A stretch of DNA of 64,000 nt from Loxodes magnus (taxonomy: Eukaryota > Ciliophora > Karyorelictea > Loxodida > Loxodidae). The DNA lies in NCBI GenBank assembly GCA_946699065.1, contig CAMPDV010000192.1, positions 248,001 to 312,000 on the forward strand, given 5' to 3'. Each line of letters starts with the position of its first letter. Position 1 is the first letter of the stretch. Under the pieces are notes generated by a model. That model was not told the DNA's origin. It saw only the letters and a list, made by a program, of their open reading frames with translations, and searched no databases. The translations under genes and the position numbers were made by a program. Of this stretch, positions 1 through 11,339 are shown piece by piece.

Positions 1-511
1 AAATTTGAGTATTTTTATATTTTCAATTATTTAGTAGAAATTTTTTAATTAGTTCTAATATTTAATAAAAAGTTAAAAAGCAAGATTGATCTTTATTTTT
101 ATTTTTATTTAAAACAGATAATAAATGATATCCTTTTAAATGTCTACAAAATTGCAAATAAATATTACTAATGAAATATTTATTAAAAAATTTATAATTT
201 TACCTCTTCGAAAAATTAATTTTTTCTATTTATTCATAACAAGAAATCCTTAACTTAATGAAAAGACTAATACTTTAAAAAATTAGTTATTTTAATCTGA
301 ATTTTCAGTTTTTGCTTAATTCTCTTGTTGCTTAAATATAATTTGTCAGATTTATAATTTTTTAATTTAAATTTATTTTTTATTTACTATAGTTTAATTT
401 ATCTAGATTTTTTCATAAATTTCCCTATTATTTCTTTATTTTTTACGTTTTTCTATCCTTTTTAAATTATTTAATTGAACAAAATAATAATTATAGCAAG
501 AAAATAAAAAT
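1..511. other. AT-rich spacer
   Basis: No coding or repeat signal is visible here. The sequence is A/T runs with no match to the other repeats in the window. Confidence 0.5.
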
Positions 512-783
512 ATGTCAGAATTAAAGCCAAGATTCTTCGCAGCTCCAAAAAGGCAGGAGTTAACAACATCTTGAAATCTAGGATCAGGAAAAGGGGACCA
601 AAAATGACATCTATTAAATCGAATCTCCCATTTCTGAAGAAATGCCTAGGAAGCAGGTTAAAAGTATTATACGCTCTAAAGTCTTGAATCTCACCAAATA
701 AGCTATAGTTAGTTGATAAAAGTAGTGCTGGACCTCCAGGAAGAGGTCAAAAAGTCGAAGAAAGACAATAAGAAATTAAATTG
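512..783 (+). pseudogene. LINE ORF1 (alpha type), 5' fragment
   Basis: The frame opens with an ATG and reads MSELKPRFFAAPKRQE, a diverged version of the N-terminus MEGLKKGFYTTSKKQE of the intact ORF1 at 50080-50754. Near the right end the pattern LDLQEEVKK matches the coiled-coil start (NLQEEVKKLK) of that protein. Several TGA codons interrupt the frame. Homology stops at about 775, where a minus-strand LINE begins, so the rest of ORF1 is missing. The product would have been a gag-like RNA-binding protein of a non-LTR retrotransposon. Confidence 0.6.
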
Positions 784-2450
784 CCTTCTTTAATCCTTCC
801 ATTTCTTAATTTTTCAATTTTGATTAATATTAATGTTTTCACATTTTTAACTCTTAGTTCTAAAGCATATATATTCATGCTTACTAACATTAATGCTAAA
901 TTTTACAGATTCGAACACTCTACATATTGTTTAGGGAATAAATATATATGATTCATTATAAAATCAAAAAAATCCTCTGTCCAAGCTTTATTAGCAAAAG
1001 CATATACAGAGATTTTGAAGCTAAATCGTTTTTAATAAGTTTCTAAATACTTGAAAGTAATATCATAGAAGATAATAGATATAACAGGACCATGTGAACT
1101 TCCTTACAATACTCCATTATTATATTATATTAAATATTTCTTGAAAGTGTACCATCTAAAATGAATCTATTATCTAGATTAAGATAAAATAATTCAAAGC
1201 AGTTTATAAGGGCAAGAGGTAGGTTTATTCTACGTAAGCAATTAAGCAATTGTCTTCTATTAGCAGTATCAAAGATCTTTTCTACATTGATAAGAGTTGT
1301 AAGTAGGTGCTTTGATTTTCCCCACCTTCTATGTAAATCAATAGTTGGCTATAAAATTCAAGCATAATATTTTTTTTATCTACTCTTTAAAAATCCTTAT
1401 TATGTGAACCTTATAATTTTACGTTAGTAAATATAGTCATAGAACATTTAAGCCACTATTTTATTATATGTTTTAGAGTTACATTCATGAGCGCAATTGA
1501 TCTTCAATTCTTCCAATCCCTCTTAGATCCTTTTTTAATTGGAAGAATTCTTACATATTTGACCTAATTATGGAAGTTTTACTATATCAATGTATTATTA
1601 ATGAATTCTTATGAAACAAGATAAAATTCTGTATTAGCATATTTGATAGGCACTATTTTACGCCATCTGCTTCGGATAATTTATTATTGACTAGTCCCTT
1701 TATAATTCCCAAAACTCCTTTAAATCAAATAAGATCAAATCTTTACAAGTAAGAAGCTTGGTATCCTTTTACAAATGTACAAATTCTGAAAATATTATCA
1801 ATCTTTTAATTGTTGTTTTTTTGATTCTTCTTCATAAATAATCTTATGCTTGCTGAAAATATTACTTTCCCAATTATTAATAAAATTAAGTAAATATTTC
1901 TTGATCAATATAAATTAAATCTCTTTTCTTTTAATTTAAAATTTTCCTTGATTATTTAAGCATTTTTTAAGTGGACTAATTAAATACTTCTCTGTTTTTT
2001 AACCTATTTCTAATTATATTATCAGTAATTACGTCTATATATATTAAATTATTTTGCTTTTTCTTATGCTAGTTATATTACTTCCTAGTTTACTTTTCCC
2101 TACCATATAGGGCATTTTACCAGTTATTTATGCTAATTTCGCAGCATTAAAATTAATTATTATCTTCAAAGCTTATTATAGTTAGTATTTTAACAAACTT
2201 ATCCTAGAATATGTAAAGCATTATGATAGAGAATTTAAAGAATAACGTTGTATTAAATTTCTAAGTTATCTTCTTCAATTGCTTCAAAATAACTAAGAAT
2301 TCATTAATTTATTCTAATATTCTTTACTTATGGTTATATTTTAAACTAGATCTTTAAGTTAACTTCGGGCCGAGTATTGGTGGATTTCTATTTATGTTTT
2401 AAGTATGTAGCTATAGTAGTATTGAAAAATAATTAGTGTCAAGTTCACTA
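775..2450 (-). pseudogene. LINE ORF2, reverse transcriptase region
   Basis: Read on the minus strand with TAA/TAG as Gln, this holds the palm of a non-LTR reverse transcriptase. Motif A is LINVEKIFDTA (around 1245-1300), motif B is NNGVLQGSSHGPV (around 1085-1130), and the motif C region reads KAWTEDFF (around 985-1005), where YADD or FADD is expected. Several TGAs and frame changes are present and no endonuclease domain is recognisable. A second copy of the same region lies at 25797-27425 and begins at the same 3' point. The copy is dead, because the catalytic Asp pair is altered to Glu-Asp and the frame is broken. The 5' boundary near 2450 abuts the tail of another element. Confidence 0.75.
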
Positions 2451-2489
2451 CTGAATAAGATAAGAAAGCTAAAAAATTAACTGACTTTA

Positions 2490-2910
2490 ATATAATAAAT
2501 AAATATGTTTATAGAGCGCGTACCACACCGTTGGCGCGCAGCTCTTTCAGTATTAATATTTAATATTAATCAAGGTGTTCTCAAAAGCTTTATTTCATTC
2601 TATTCGTCAAAGAGTCACTTCATCTTCTCCAAATAGGGAATCTTCTTATCGAAAATCATTCTCGAATCTGAATCAAATGCTCCAGTCTTCTTGAATAAGG
2701 TCCAAACAAGAATTAGTTATTAAGTCATTAATTAGAAGGCCTTCAGTCAAACTTTCATACTTCTAGAGAGAATCCCCAGGGTAAGTTAGGCATGTCTCAA
2801 CTGAGTTTATCCACCCTTCCCCATGGCATCTAGTGCGAGATTACTCGCAATGCAGTATACACTGCACCAGATTACCTACTTATTCTCCTGACGCGGCCGA
2901 CATCCATTCT
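2490..2910 (-). repeat. 3'-terminal hairpin element, group A, copy 1
   Basis: This block of about 410 bp is repeated at 18590-18995 and 38720-39100, with a decayed copy at 11050-11320 on the other strand. All three better copies end at the same inner point (GACATCCATT on the plus strand). In element orientation it finishes with a stem-loop at 2513-2545 (AGAGC paired with GCTCT) and an ATTTATTTATT tail. The shared left and right ends suggest a discrete non-autonomous element or a LINE 3' UTR. I could not find a clear target-site duplication. Confidence 0.7.
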
Positions 2911-2919
2911 ATATTATAT

Positions 2920-3160
2920 ATAAAAAAAATTAAAAAGGATATAATTAAGTTTATAGTCTTAGAAAAGAGCTCCAGGGTTCACTTGTTTTTGTTCCTGCTC
3001 TTTCCTGAACTAAAGGACTGCGTATGACTACATTAGTCCGCCATCCTTGTCTCTCCCTCATCCACTAATTATCGTTATAGTTTCTTCTTCCATTTTTATA
3101 AACCTCGTTGTTTCTTGAGTTGTAGAATTTCTTTCTGTATACTTATCCTGTTCTTGTTGG
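2920..3160 (-). other. 3' untranslated part of ORF1 element
   Basis: This stretch follows the stop codon of the ORF1 at 3161-3784. It is repeated, diverged, at about 4880-5085 behind the second ORF1 copy, so it belongs to the same mobile element. No ORF2 lies between the ORF1 stop and the hairpin block. Confidence 0.5.
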
Positions 3161-3784
3161 TCATATTCTGAAAAGTTAGTCTAATATTTATTACTTGTTA
3201 ATTTTTTCAATTTCTTGTTTCTTCCAGCATTTTTTCCAGCAATGATTTTTCTAGCATAAATAGCACCGAATCTTTTTGCGATAATAATTGATCTTATTTA
3301 TTTCTTATTATTAGAATTCCGATTCGATTTCCATTGGGATATTTGATTATTAATCTTATTAATATTATAATTTCTAAATTATTACTTGTTATTATTCTTG
3401 CTTTTCTTAAAGTTGCTTTATTTGATATTCAATTTAAGAAAAATGAAATTGGAACATTTGAGTGACTTCGTTAAATTATTTATCAATTTATTCCAATTTA
3501 ATTACTATTTACGATTAGATTTTATCTAATGATTCATCTATGGATGGGAATTATAGGTTTAATTACTCCATTAATTTTTCTAGTAAGTTTTCTAAATTTT
3601 CTATTTTTTATCTTTGCTTTTTCAATTCATATTGGATATTTGATATCCTTTGCTGAACTGATTATGCAAAGGATTCCTTAGATTATTAATTTTTATCTTA
3701 TTAAGGCTATTCTTCAATTAAATTAGGTTATTCTTATTTTTTCAAGTATTCGTTAATAGAAGTCTATTATTTCTTAGGTGCCAT
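3161..3784 (-). CDS. LINE ORF1 (beta type), intact gag-like protein
   Basis: An uninterrupted frame of 207 codons runs from ATG (complement of 3782-3784) to TGA (complement of 3161-3163), with many TAA/TAG codons read as Gln. The N-terminus MAPKKQQTS is shared with six other copies in the window. Residues about 50-150 are rich in heptad-like Leu/Ile/Gln and should form a coiled coil (SNIQYELKKQRQKIENLENL). Near the C-terminus a zinc knuckle, CYLCQKNHCWKKC, has CX2CX3HX4C spacing, one residue shorter than the canonical CX4H. Such proteins trimerise and coat element RNA. A TATATATAAA stretch sits directly before the ATG. There is no adjacent ORF2, so mobilisation would need an enzyme in trans. 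It could be a domesticated gene, but the other copies are decayed, so a retrotransposon origin is more likely. Confidence 0.75.
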
Positions 3785-3799
3785 TTTATATATATAATA

Positions 3800-4870
3800 A
3801 TTTATTATAACATTATTGTTGCAATAACTTCTATAGTTAGCACGGCTTCTATAAATATAATTTTTATTAAAGCGAATTCATTTTAGTACTCTTTTTTATT
3901 TTTATTATAGTGAAAAGTTACTATGAAAGTTCGTGTTTTAATATCTTTTAAATTAATAAAAAATTAATATATTACTATCCTTTTGATAAATTTATTTTCT
4001 AAAAGATCTAATCAGTTCTTAAATTTAATTAAAGTATATTGCAATAAACAATAAATTTTCATATAATTACAAATCTTTACTAGTTGTAAACTGAAGATAC
4101 TCCTAATTTTAAGTTCGATTCTGTTTCGCCAATGAAAATAAATTTTTAAAAGTAAAATATCCAAGTCAAGAAAGATAAAATATTCCTTCTTTGATTATTT
4201 TATTTTATACATTTAAAGCAAAATAACTATTAATAAAATACAATTAAATATAAAAATTAGATAATATTTACTAACAAATAAAAGAATAACTTATAAATTT
4301 CTACTTATAGAGTTAAAAATGGGAAATAAAAATTGATTTAAAAATATATAAATTTATGAATATCTAATAAAAACAATATATTTTATTAATGAAAATTGAT
4401 AAAAAATTATATTAAAGAAAAAGAATTATATAGGCTATAAAAAGCTGCTTTCATTTTTTAATAATATCTTACTAATAAAAAACCAAAAGCTTATATTTTT
4501 AAATTAAATTTTTTAAATTAATGTTTCGAATTTAATTTAGCATAGATGAAAAATTCTCTATTAATTATTTATTTTCTGCTTTTTTATTAATAAACTATTT
4601 TAAATTTTTTAGGGCAGTTAATTTAAAAGATAAAAGATTAATTTATTTGTAATAAAATTTTATGTAAAATTTCCTTTGATGAAATTAAAAATTTCTTCCT
4701 AATATAGTTTGATTTTTTAACCGAAATATTAGAATATTTAAATTGAAAATTTATTCAGGCTTATTTATAGCTTATTAAAGAAACTTAAATTATATCTCTG
4801 AAATTTCAAAATTTTTATGACAAAAAATAAAATATATGTTGATACACGAAAGTTAATTTTACTATTAAAA
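3800..4870. other. AT-rich spacer
   Basis: No protein homology or repeat shared with the rest of the window was recognised. The sequence is over 80% A/T. Confidence 0.45.
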
Positions 4871-4879
4871 TAAAAAAAA

Positions 4880-5709
4880 TAAAAGGATAAAATTAAGTTT
4901 ATAGTCTTTGAGAAGAGCTTCACAGTTAACTTCTATTTGTTCTCGTACTCTCCTAAACTAAAGGATACCGTAGGATTTCATTAACCCGCCATCTTTGTCT
5001 TCCCTCAAAATCCATTTTTCCTTCTTTTTTTTCTCGAATTTTTATTTTATTTGTGATTCTTGAATTATAGAATTTCTTTCTGTATAATTATCTTTTCTTT
5101 TTGTTCAAAAGCAGAAAATTCTTCTAGTATTTATTTATTATTAATTCTTTCAATTTATTTTTCTTTCAACACCTTTTTTAGAGTTATTCTTCTTTCTTAT
5201 ATTGCAACAGATTTTTCTACTATTGAAATTTACTTTATTTATATCTATTATTGATATTCAGATTAGATTCATTGGAATGATTGATTACTAATCTAATACT
5301 TTTTAAATTACTACTTAATATTATTCTTACTTTTCTTACAGTTATTTTATTTTCTATTAAAACTTAGAAAAGTATAATTAAAACATTTGAGGAATTTCGT
5401 TGATCTTTTTATCAATTTTTTCATTACTATTTATGATTAAATCTTAATAAAAGCTTCTTCCATGGACTAAAATTTAGACATAGTTATTCAATCAGATTTT
5501 TAGCATGCTTTCTAGTTTTTCTATCCTTTATTTTTGCTATTTTAATTCATATTATAAATCAGTTATTCATTGTTGCATCAATTATGCATATTCTTCCTTA
5601 GATTATATTTCTTCATCTTATTCAGGTTCTTGTTCAATTAGATTAGATTAAACTATTTTTCTTATTTTTTAACGAATGAGCCAAGAGATTATTATTTCTT
5701 AGAAAGCAT
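4880..5709 (-). pseudogene. LINE ORF1 (beta type), decayed copy with 3' UTR
   Basis: This is a diverged copy of 2920-3784 on the same strand. The frame starts MLSKKQQSLGSFVKKQ at 5709 and is soon broken by frameshifts and TGA. The zinc-knuckle region and the block after the stop align with copy 1. The two copies lie about 1 kb apart in direct orientation, which points to a local duplication or two insertions. Confidence 0.6.
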
Positions 5710-6026
5710 TTTTTTCTATATAGTAAATATGTAATTTAAAATAGTAAAATTAATAAATCTAATCTGTTTATTATAGAATGCTTTTTCTTAATTTAATTAA
5801 TTTTTATAAGTTTTATATTGCTATATTAAAAAATAAAGCACCTAAAAAGTAAATATATACCCCGAAAACATTTTTTAATTAACAAGATTTAAGAAATGAT
5901 TCTTTTATGATATAGCTAGGTAATTAGAACTAGCAAAGTCTAAAATATAAATAAATAACTTAATTTTTTGAATTTACTATTATCAAACTGATCAATAAAT
6001 AGTATTCTTAATAAGAAATTTATTAA

Positions 6027-6350
6027 ATGCCTCTTATCTATTAGATGGAAATGTACTTTAATGCAATTGAGAGGAGTTTAAGACAAAATTTAAATTAGAG
6101 GATAAGTCAATTGGAGCATATTTAGAACTAATAATCTGATATAGAGTCAAGAGGGATGTAGAACTCATCATGAAACTTCAACTGCATAAAAAGAAAAATT
6201 TAGTTTATAATATTGCAAGAATTATGGCTAAAAGGTAAAAATTACTACGAATTTAGTTAAAGTAAAACTTAGCCACAGAAAAAAGGTTATATAAACTGTT
6301 CAAAATTTATTACAAATTAAACGAAAAATCTTTTAGAAAAAAAATTTTAA
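6027..6350 (+). pseudogene. possible ORF1-like fragment
   Basis: In one frame this reads a Gln- and Leu-rich stretch (RISQLEHIQNQQSD) that resembles the coiled-coil part of ORF1 proteins, with one TGA near the middle. It lies directly upstream of the ORF1 start at 6361. Composition is the only support, so it may be chance. Confidence 0.25.
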
Positions 6351-6360
6351 CAAAAAAAAA

Positions 6361-7490
6361 TGTCAGGATTCAAAAAGGATTCTTCGCGACAACAAAAAAA
6401 TAGGATTTAACTACATCCTAGAAAGACCAGAACTAAAAAAAGAGTTCCATAAAATCATCCTTCAAGATGAGTTTCTCTCCTTTGAAGAAAAGCTTAGGAA
6501 ATAGGCTAAAAATATAATGCGCTCTGCAGTCACAAATCTCGTCCTATAGTAGTAAATAAGCTAGATTAGCTGATTAAAGTGTGCTGGACCTCCTTGAAGA
6601 GGTCGAAAAGTTGAAGAAAGATAGTATAGAAAAATTTTAGCTTTCATAGGAAATAGAATCGAGACTCATGACCTAAGAAAAAAACTTAACTCATTTTGAA
6701 ATATTTCACAAGATTGGAGCAGTTAATTTCAAAACTAACAATAGAAGCAGAAAGAACTGATTAACAAGTTAAAAAAATGGAAGAAAACTATTACAAATTG
6801 CAGCGTTAAATGAAATTGAAAAAATAAAGGAATGACCCAATAATAATTGAAGGAGAAAAAATCTCAAGATTTTAATCTAAAAGATGTAATTACTGTAACT
6901 CTCAAAAGCATCTTTGGAAAATGTGATAGAAATTTCTCAATTTCAAGTAATAATATTGAAATTAATAGAAGTAGTTTGAGAACAAAAAGAAGAGACAATA
7001 GCAATTAAAACTTTAAGAGAAAGAGAAAAATTATATTGTAACAAATTTTGGGAAATTTACAAGAAAAAAGATGTCTAGCATCGAAGGTGAAAGAAGAATT
7101 AAAGGACAATTAGGCATGGCAAGGAGAAGAACCGCAGAGATTTTCATGATTTTATATTTAGCCTCTAGAGCAATCTAGAGGTTGGTGGAAAAGAGGTTGA
7201 AATATCTCCAAGAACGGCAAACATTTAATTTTTTATTTGTAAAATTTAACCATTGCTAGAAGTTCTAAAAATCTCAAACATGCTGAGAAGATTCGAAAAA
7301 TGATTGACTGATTTGATTTTCAATCAATAGTAAGAGGAGAAAATAAAAAATTATAAGAATTTACGAGCAAGGGAAACCAGAGAATACTATATAGAATCCT
7401 ATTAATGATAAAAAACTATTACAAACTCTAATTTGTGAAAAACCAAAAAAAGATGATGGCTTTTTAATATATTATACTATATTATACTAT
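6361..7490 (+). pseudogene. LINE ORF1 (alpha type), frameshifted
   Basis: It starts MSGFKK and continues, after a frame change, with the pattern TTKKQ known from other alpha ORF1 copies. Further on, VLDLLEEVEKLKKD matches the coiled-coil start NLQEEVKKLK, and a region like ESRLMT...LN.F matches the copy at 23980. Multiple frameshifts and TGA codons are present. It runs straight into a 3'-terminal hairpin block at 7500-7816 with no endonuclease or reverse transcriptase between, so this copy is internally deleted or non-autonomous. Confidence 0.65.
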
Positions 7491-7499
7491 ATAAATAAA

Positions 7500-7816
7500 T
7501 AGGGAGGAGCAATCCTCCAACTGAAACTGACTTAAACTCTGGTACCAAGAAGTACCCCATAGGTGAAGAACCAGCCAAGAGAAGAGAAGACAAGATCGAA
7601 GAGACATCAAGCAACATTAATGATGAAAGATGCCAGATACTAAGGTCTCTTGGGGTAGCATTCCAATCGCGGTCATATAGAAGACAAAACTCACAAAGGA
7701 ATGCTAGCACTGTGGAAGACTTCAGCAAGAAATCTTTTAACTTTAAAATTCTTTATTAAAGAGCTGCTCGCCATTAAGATGCTACGCGCTCTATAATCTC
7801 ATTTATTTATTTATAA
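7500..7816 (+). repeat. LINE 3' end with hairpin and ATTT tail
   Basis: The block is notably less AT-rich than its surroundings. One frame stays open with good protein composition (EEPAKRREDKIEETSS) and continues through the stem-loop at 7760-7792 as QRAARHQDATRSI, close to the reading in the copy at 47350-47640. The stem pairs AGAGC with GCTCT. A CATTTATTTATTTAT tail follows at about 7800-7815. This is the only strong plus-strand copy of the hairpin and fixes the polarity of the tail. Confidence 0.65.
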
Positions 7817-7829
7817 ATATAAATTTTTT

Positions 7830-10380
7830 ACTCTATTCTAAGTATATTAGAATATTAAATTTTGTAATAATAAATACTAAGTTAAAGAAATTATTTTTTA
7901 TTATTTATTACGTTTTAACTTTTACAATTTTTAAAGCTGAAAAAAATTAGCAGTACAACTACAAATTTTTCGCAACATAAAATGAATATTTCCAAATTTA
8001 TTCATTAAAATAAAAAAATTAATCAAGAGAGTGAGATAAGAAAATAATTAAAAAAATAATATGACTACAAAAGAATTTATTTTCTTAATTATTATTAAAA
8101 CTAAAAATGATTTAAAAAATTAAAATCATATTTTTAATTTAAAATTATAACTTAAAATTGTTTTAATATATATTAATCATTTCTAATTTTTTTTATTCTT
8201 AGAGTCATTTTCATTTTTAAAATATTGATTAAGAAATAAAATAAAATATAGCTATTGGAATAAAGAAATATTTATATAACTTTTTATTAAAAAGTTTGCT
8301 TGGAAAAAGCTGAAAATGTAAATTTATAAGTGGCTAAATTGAAATTTTACAATAAATATATAACATGTAATAGTATCTTAATTAGAAGTTAAAAAGTTCA
8401 AGTAATTACAAATTTTAAAGTAAATTTCCGATTAAATATTTCTTTTTTCTTTGAACTTTCTTAATAGAAAATTACAAATAAGATTTATTATAAAATTATA
8501 TTTTTCTTAATTATATTCAGTACATTAAAATAAATGTATTTAGCAAGATCAGACTGATTACATAGTTTTCACTTGCTTTACTTTGAATAACTACTACAAG
8601 ATTAGAAAAAATGGATTGCTGGTATCTTGATGTAAGTAAGATCCATTTTCTGATTTTTAAATTATCAATACTCTATTAAAATAGGAAAATTTTCAAAAAT
8701 ATTTGTGAAAAAAGAACCTCAAGGCACAAAGAATATACTTTTCAATAAATATCCTAATAATGGTTATTGTTAAGAAAATCTTACAATCATATCAATCATT
8801 CAGCAATTAAAAAACAATTTTAACTATAAAATTTAAATAAGAAATTTATTCAAAATTTTATAAAAAATTACTTTTTATATAAATTAATTAATTTTTTATA
8901 GTTTATCTTATTTTTAGCAAAAGAAACGCATTATCTTTGAATAAATTATGATAAATAAAAAATTAAAACCAAAATTAGATATTATAAAATATATCCAATT
9001 AAAAAATATTTAATTAAAAATATTACAGATAAAATTAAATTAAAGGTGATATAATTTTTATATATATAAATATAAATTAATTAAATGATTAATGTAATTA
9101 AAATTCTGGATAATATAATTATCATCTTATCTTTTTCAATAATATATTTAAAGCTATTTATAAAATAAAATTAATATTTACTTTTAAAAATTTGCAAAAA
9201 AATTGCTAGATTTTAAATATAATTTATTATAATTTACTGGTGATTTTAAAGAGATAAAAAGTTAAAAAAAATGAATTTAAAAGTTTATTCTAAAAATAAA
9301 TAATTTAAATATTTTATAAAAGAGAATCATTTAAAAGATGATAAAAGTTAAAGGAAAAATTTAAAATAAATACATAATTTATAACATTTTTAAATATGTT
9401 TCACTTAATTATTTAGATTTCTTTTAACTTGTATCTTAATATGCATTTCAATTTTATACATTATCATGAGAAAACAAATTTTTTTTGATGATTTTATTTT
9501 TTTAAATAAAAACTTTAAATTTACCTAAGAAATAAAATTATTTTATCAATGAACATGAAAAAAATGAAAGAATTTTGAAAAAATATTTTCAGTTAATTTT
9601 AATATGCATCAATAAATTGATAACTTTAATAATTAAATTACTAGTTATATAACGAAAAATAAGCGTATAAAGAATTCAATCTTTTAAACTAAAATTTTAA
9701 ATTTTTTCATATTTTTTATTTATAAAACTTATTAATTAGTTATATGCGTGATTTTAATTTATACAGAAAGAGTTTTCATGCTTTTCACTGTCAGAAGTGG
9801 TTCCTTAGGATTTAACATTTTTTTAATAGCTTCTATATCACTCTTTGTTTTCTTTTCTTCTCTTTCTTGATTTTTTAATTTCTATTTCTAACTGTTCAAA
9901 TCTTCTCGAGAGTAGTTTTCTATAACCATTTTGATTTATAAAATTTAAAATATTATAAAAATTAGGAATTGAGATTTTATAACCTTAGTCATTAAATACT
10001 ATCTTTTTTTATAAATAATTAATTAGTATGATAGTGGATATATTTAATAAATGTCCAAGCATTTCAAAGTTCATAAATATATAAAAAATATTCTAAAAAT
10101 ATTCTAAAAATGGTGATAGTTTTTCTGAAGAATCCTTCGAATATTATAAATTGAGTTCTAAATTTACATACATTGATAATTTTTAATTTATAACTATTTC
10201 TACATATATTTATAATTTGATAAATAAATATAAATAACCAAGAACTCCTTTATATGAATTAATATTTTAATTCTTTTAATTTTTAAGTAGCAGCATTATA
10301 GAAATAATTTTATATTATTTAGATATTTAGTTAATGTTATGAAGCTTTTATTGTTAAAATATTTTAATTTTTAAAATGAT
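7830..10380. other. AT-rich region without recognised genes
   Basis: About 2.5 kb of very AT-rich sequence with no matches to the repeat families here. Around 9770-9920 the composition is slightly more mixed, but no domain could be recognised. It may be spacer or very old element sequence. Confidence 0.4.
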
Positions 10381-10394
10381 TAAATAAGTAAATT

Positions 10395-10750
10395 GGATTA
10401 TAGAGCGCGTAGCACTCTCATTGGTGCGAAGCTCTTTAAATTAATTTTATTTAATGTCGAAATCTTTTTTACGGATCTCTTTATCCCTGTTTTCTCTTCC
10501 TGCAGTACGTCCCTGTAATTTTTCCTTCCAAAGAATAGGATGCAATATGCGATTACGGGTACATCTTTCCCCAACCTACGATGAAGAAGGTTTTCTCCTG
10601 GCATTCAGAGTTCTCCAGCTTGTCGAATCTTCCTATTCTTGCTATTGGTTTCTCTTTCTCCGATTTATCCTCCGTCCGCGTTCATTTTTTAGTTGCCTTG
10701 CTGAGCCTCCAAGCAGCATCCGAAGGAAAGGGCTTTCCACTCTATTTAAA
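10395..10750 (-). repeat. 3'-terminal hairpin element, group B
   Basis: On the minus strand it ends with the stem-loop at 10402-10435, whose loop is a variant of the common one. Inside is a block around 10555-10620 (CTTCATCG.AGGTTGGGGAAA on the minus strand) that matches both halves of the duplicated block at 32366-32585. It is less AT-rich than the flanks and is cut off near 10750. No long convincing frame is present. Confidence 0.55.
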
Positions 10751-11049
10751 AATATATTATATATTAATAATAAGAATAAATGCTTACTTAAATACAGAAA
10801 AACCATAAATAAAGTTATTAATTCACTGTGTTAGAATTTAAAAATATTATATTGTTTTATATTGAAGCTTATTTTTAGAAATTAAGTATTAATTTATTTA
10901 ACATTTTTAAATATCTAAATTTGTAATTTAAAAATTAAGTATTTTTGTTTATCTACCATCAGTTCTATTACTATTTTTAATTTTCTAGCTATTTTATTCA
11001 TTTAAACTTCATTATTCTTTTCTTAAGTATTATTATACATAAAATAAAG

Positions 11050-11320
11050 AGAGTTCTCGCTGGAAGTATGAACGCTTGACTGACGCGCTAGTAATGATTT
11101 AACTACTAATTCTTATTAGTCTTGTTCAAGAAGACTGAAGTATTCGGTTCAAAATTAAAGAATAATTTTTAATAAGCAGATTCCCATTTGAAGAAGCTGA
11201 CGTGACTCAATGGGCGAATAGAATAATAACAAGAAGTATGAGAACACTTTTTAATATTAAAATTGACAATGAACACCAACGAGATAATATGCACTCTTTA
11301 ACAATATTTATTTATTGTTT
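11050..11320 (+). repeat. 3'-terminal hairpin element, group A, decayed copy
   Basis: This aligns in opposite orientation to the inner part of the block at 2490-2910 (TTCTCGCTGGAAGTATGAA, GCTTGACTGACG, TTGTTCAAGAAGACTG). The hairpin region at about 11270-11302 keeps ACACCAACGAGA and a TTTATTTATT tail but has lost stem pairing. Confidence 0.55.
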
Positions 11321-11339
11321 ATTTATATAAGAATTTTAT

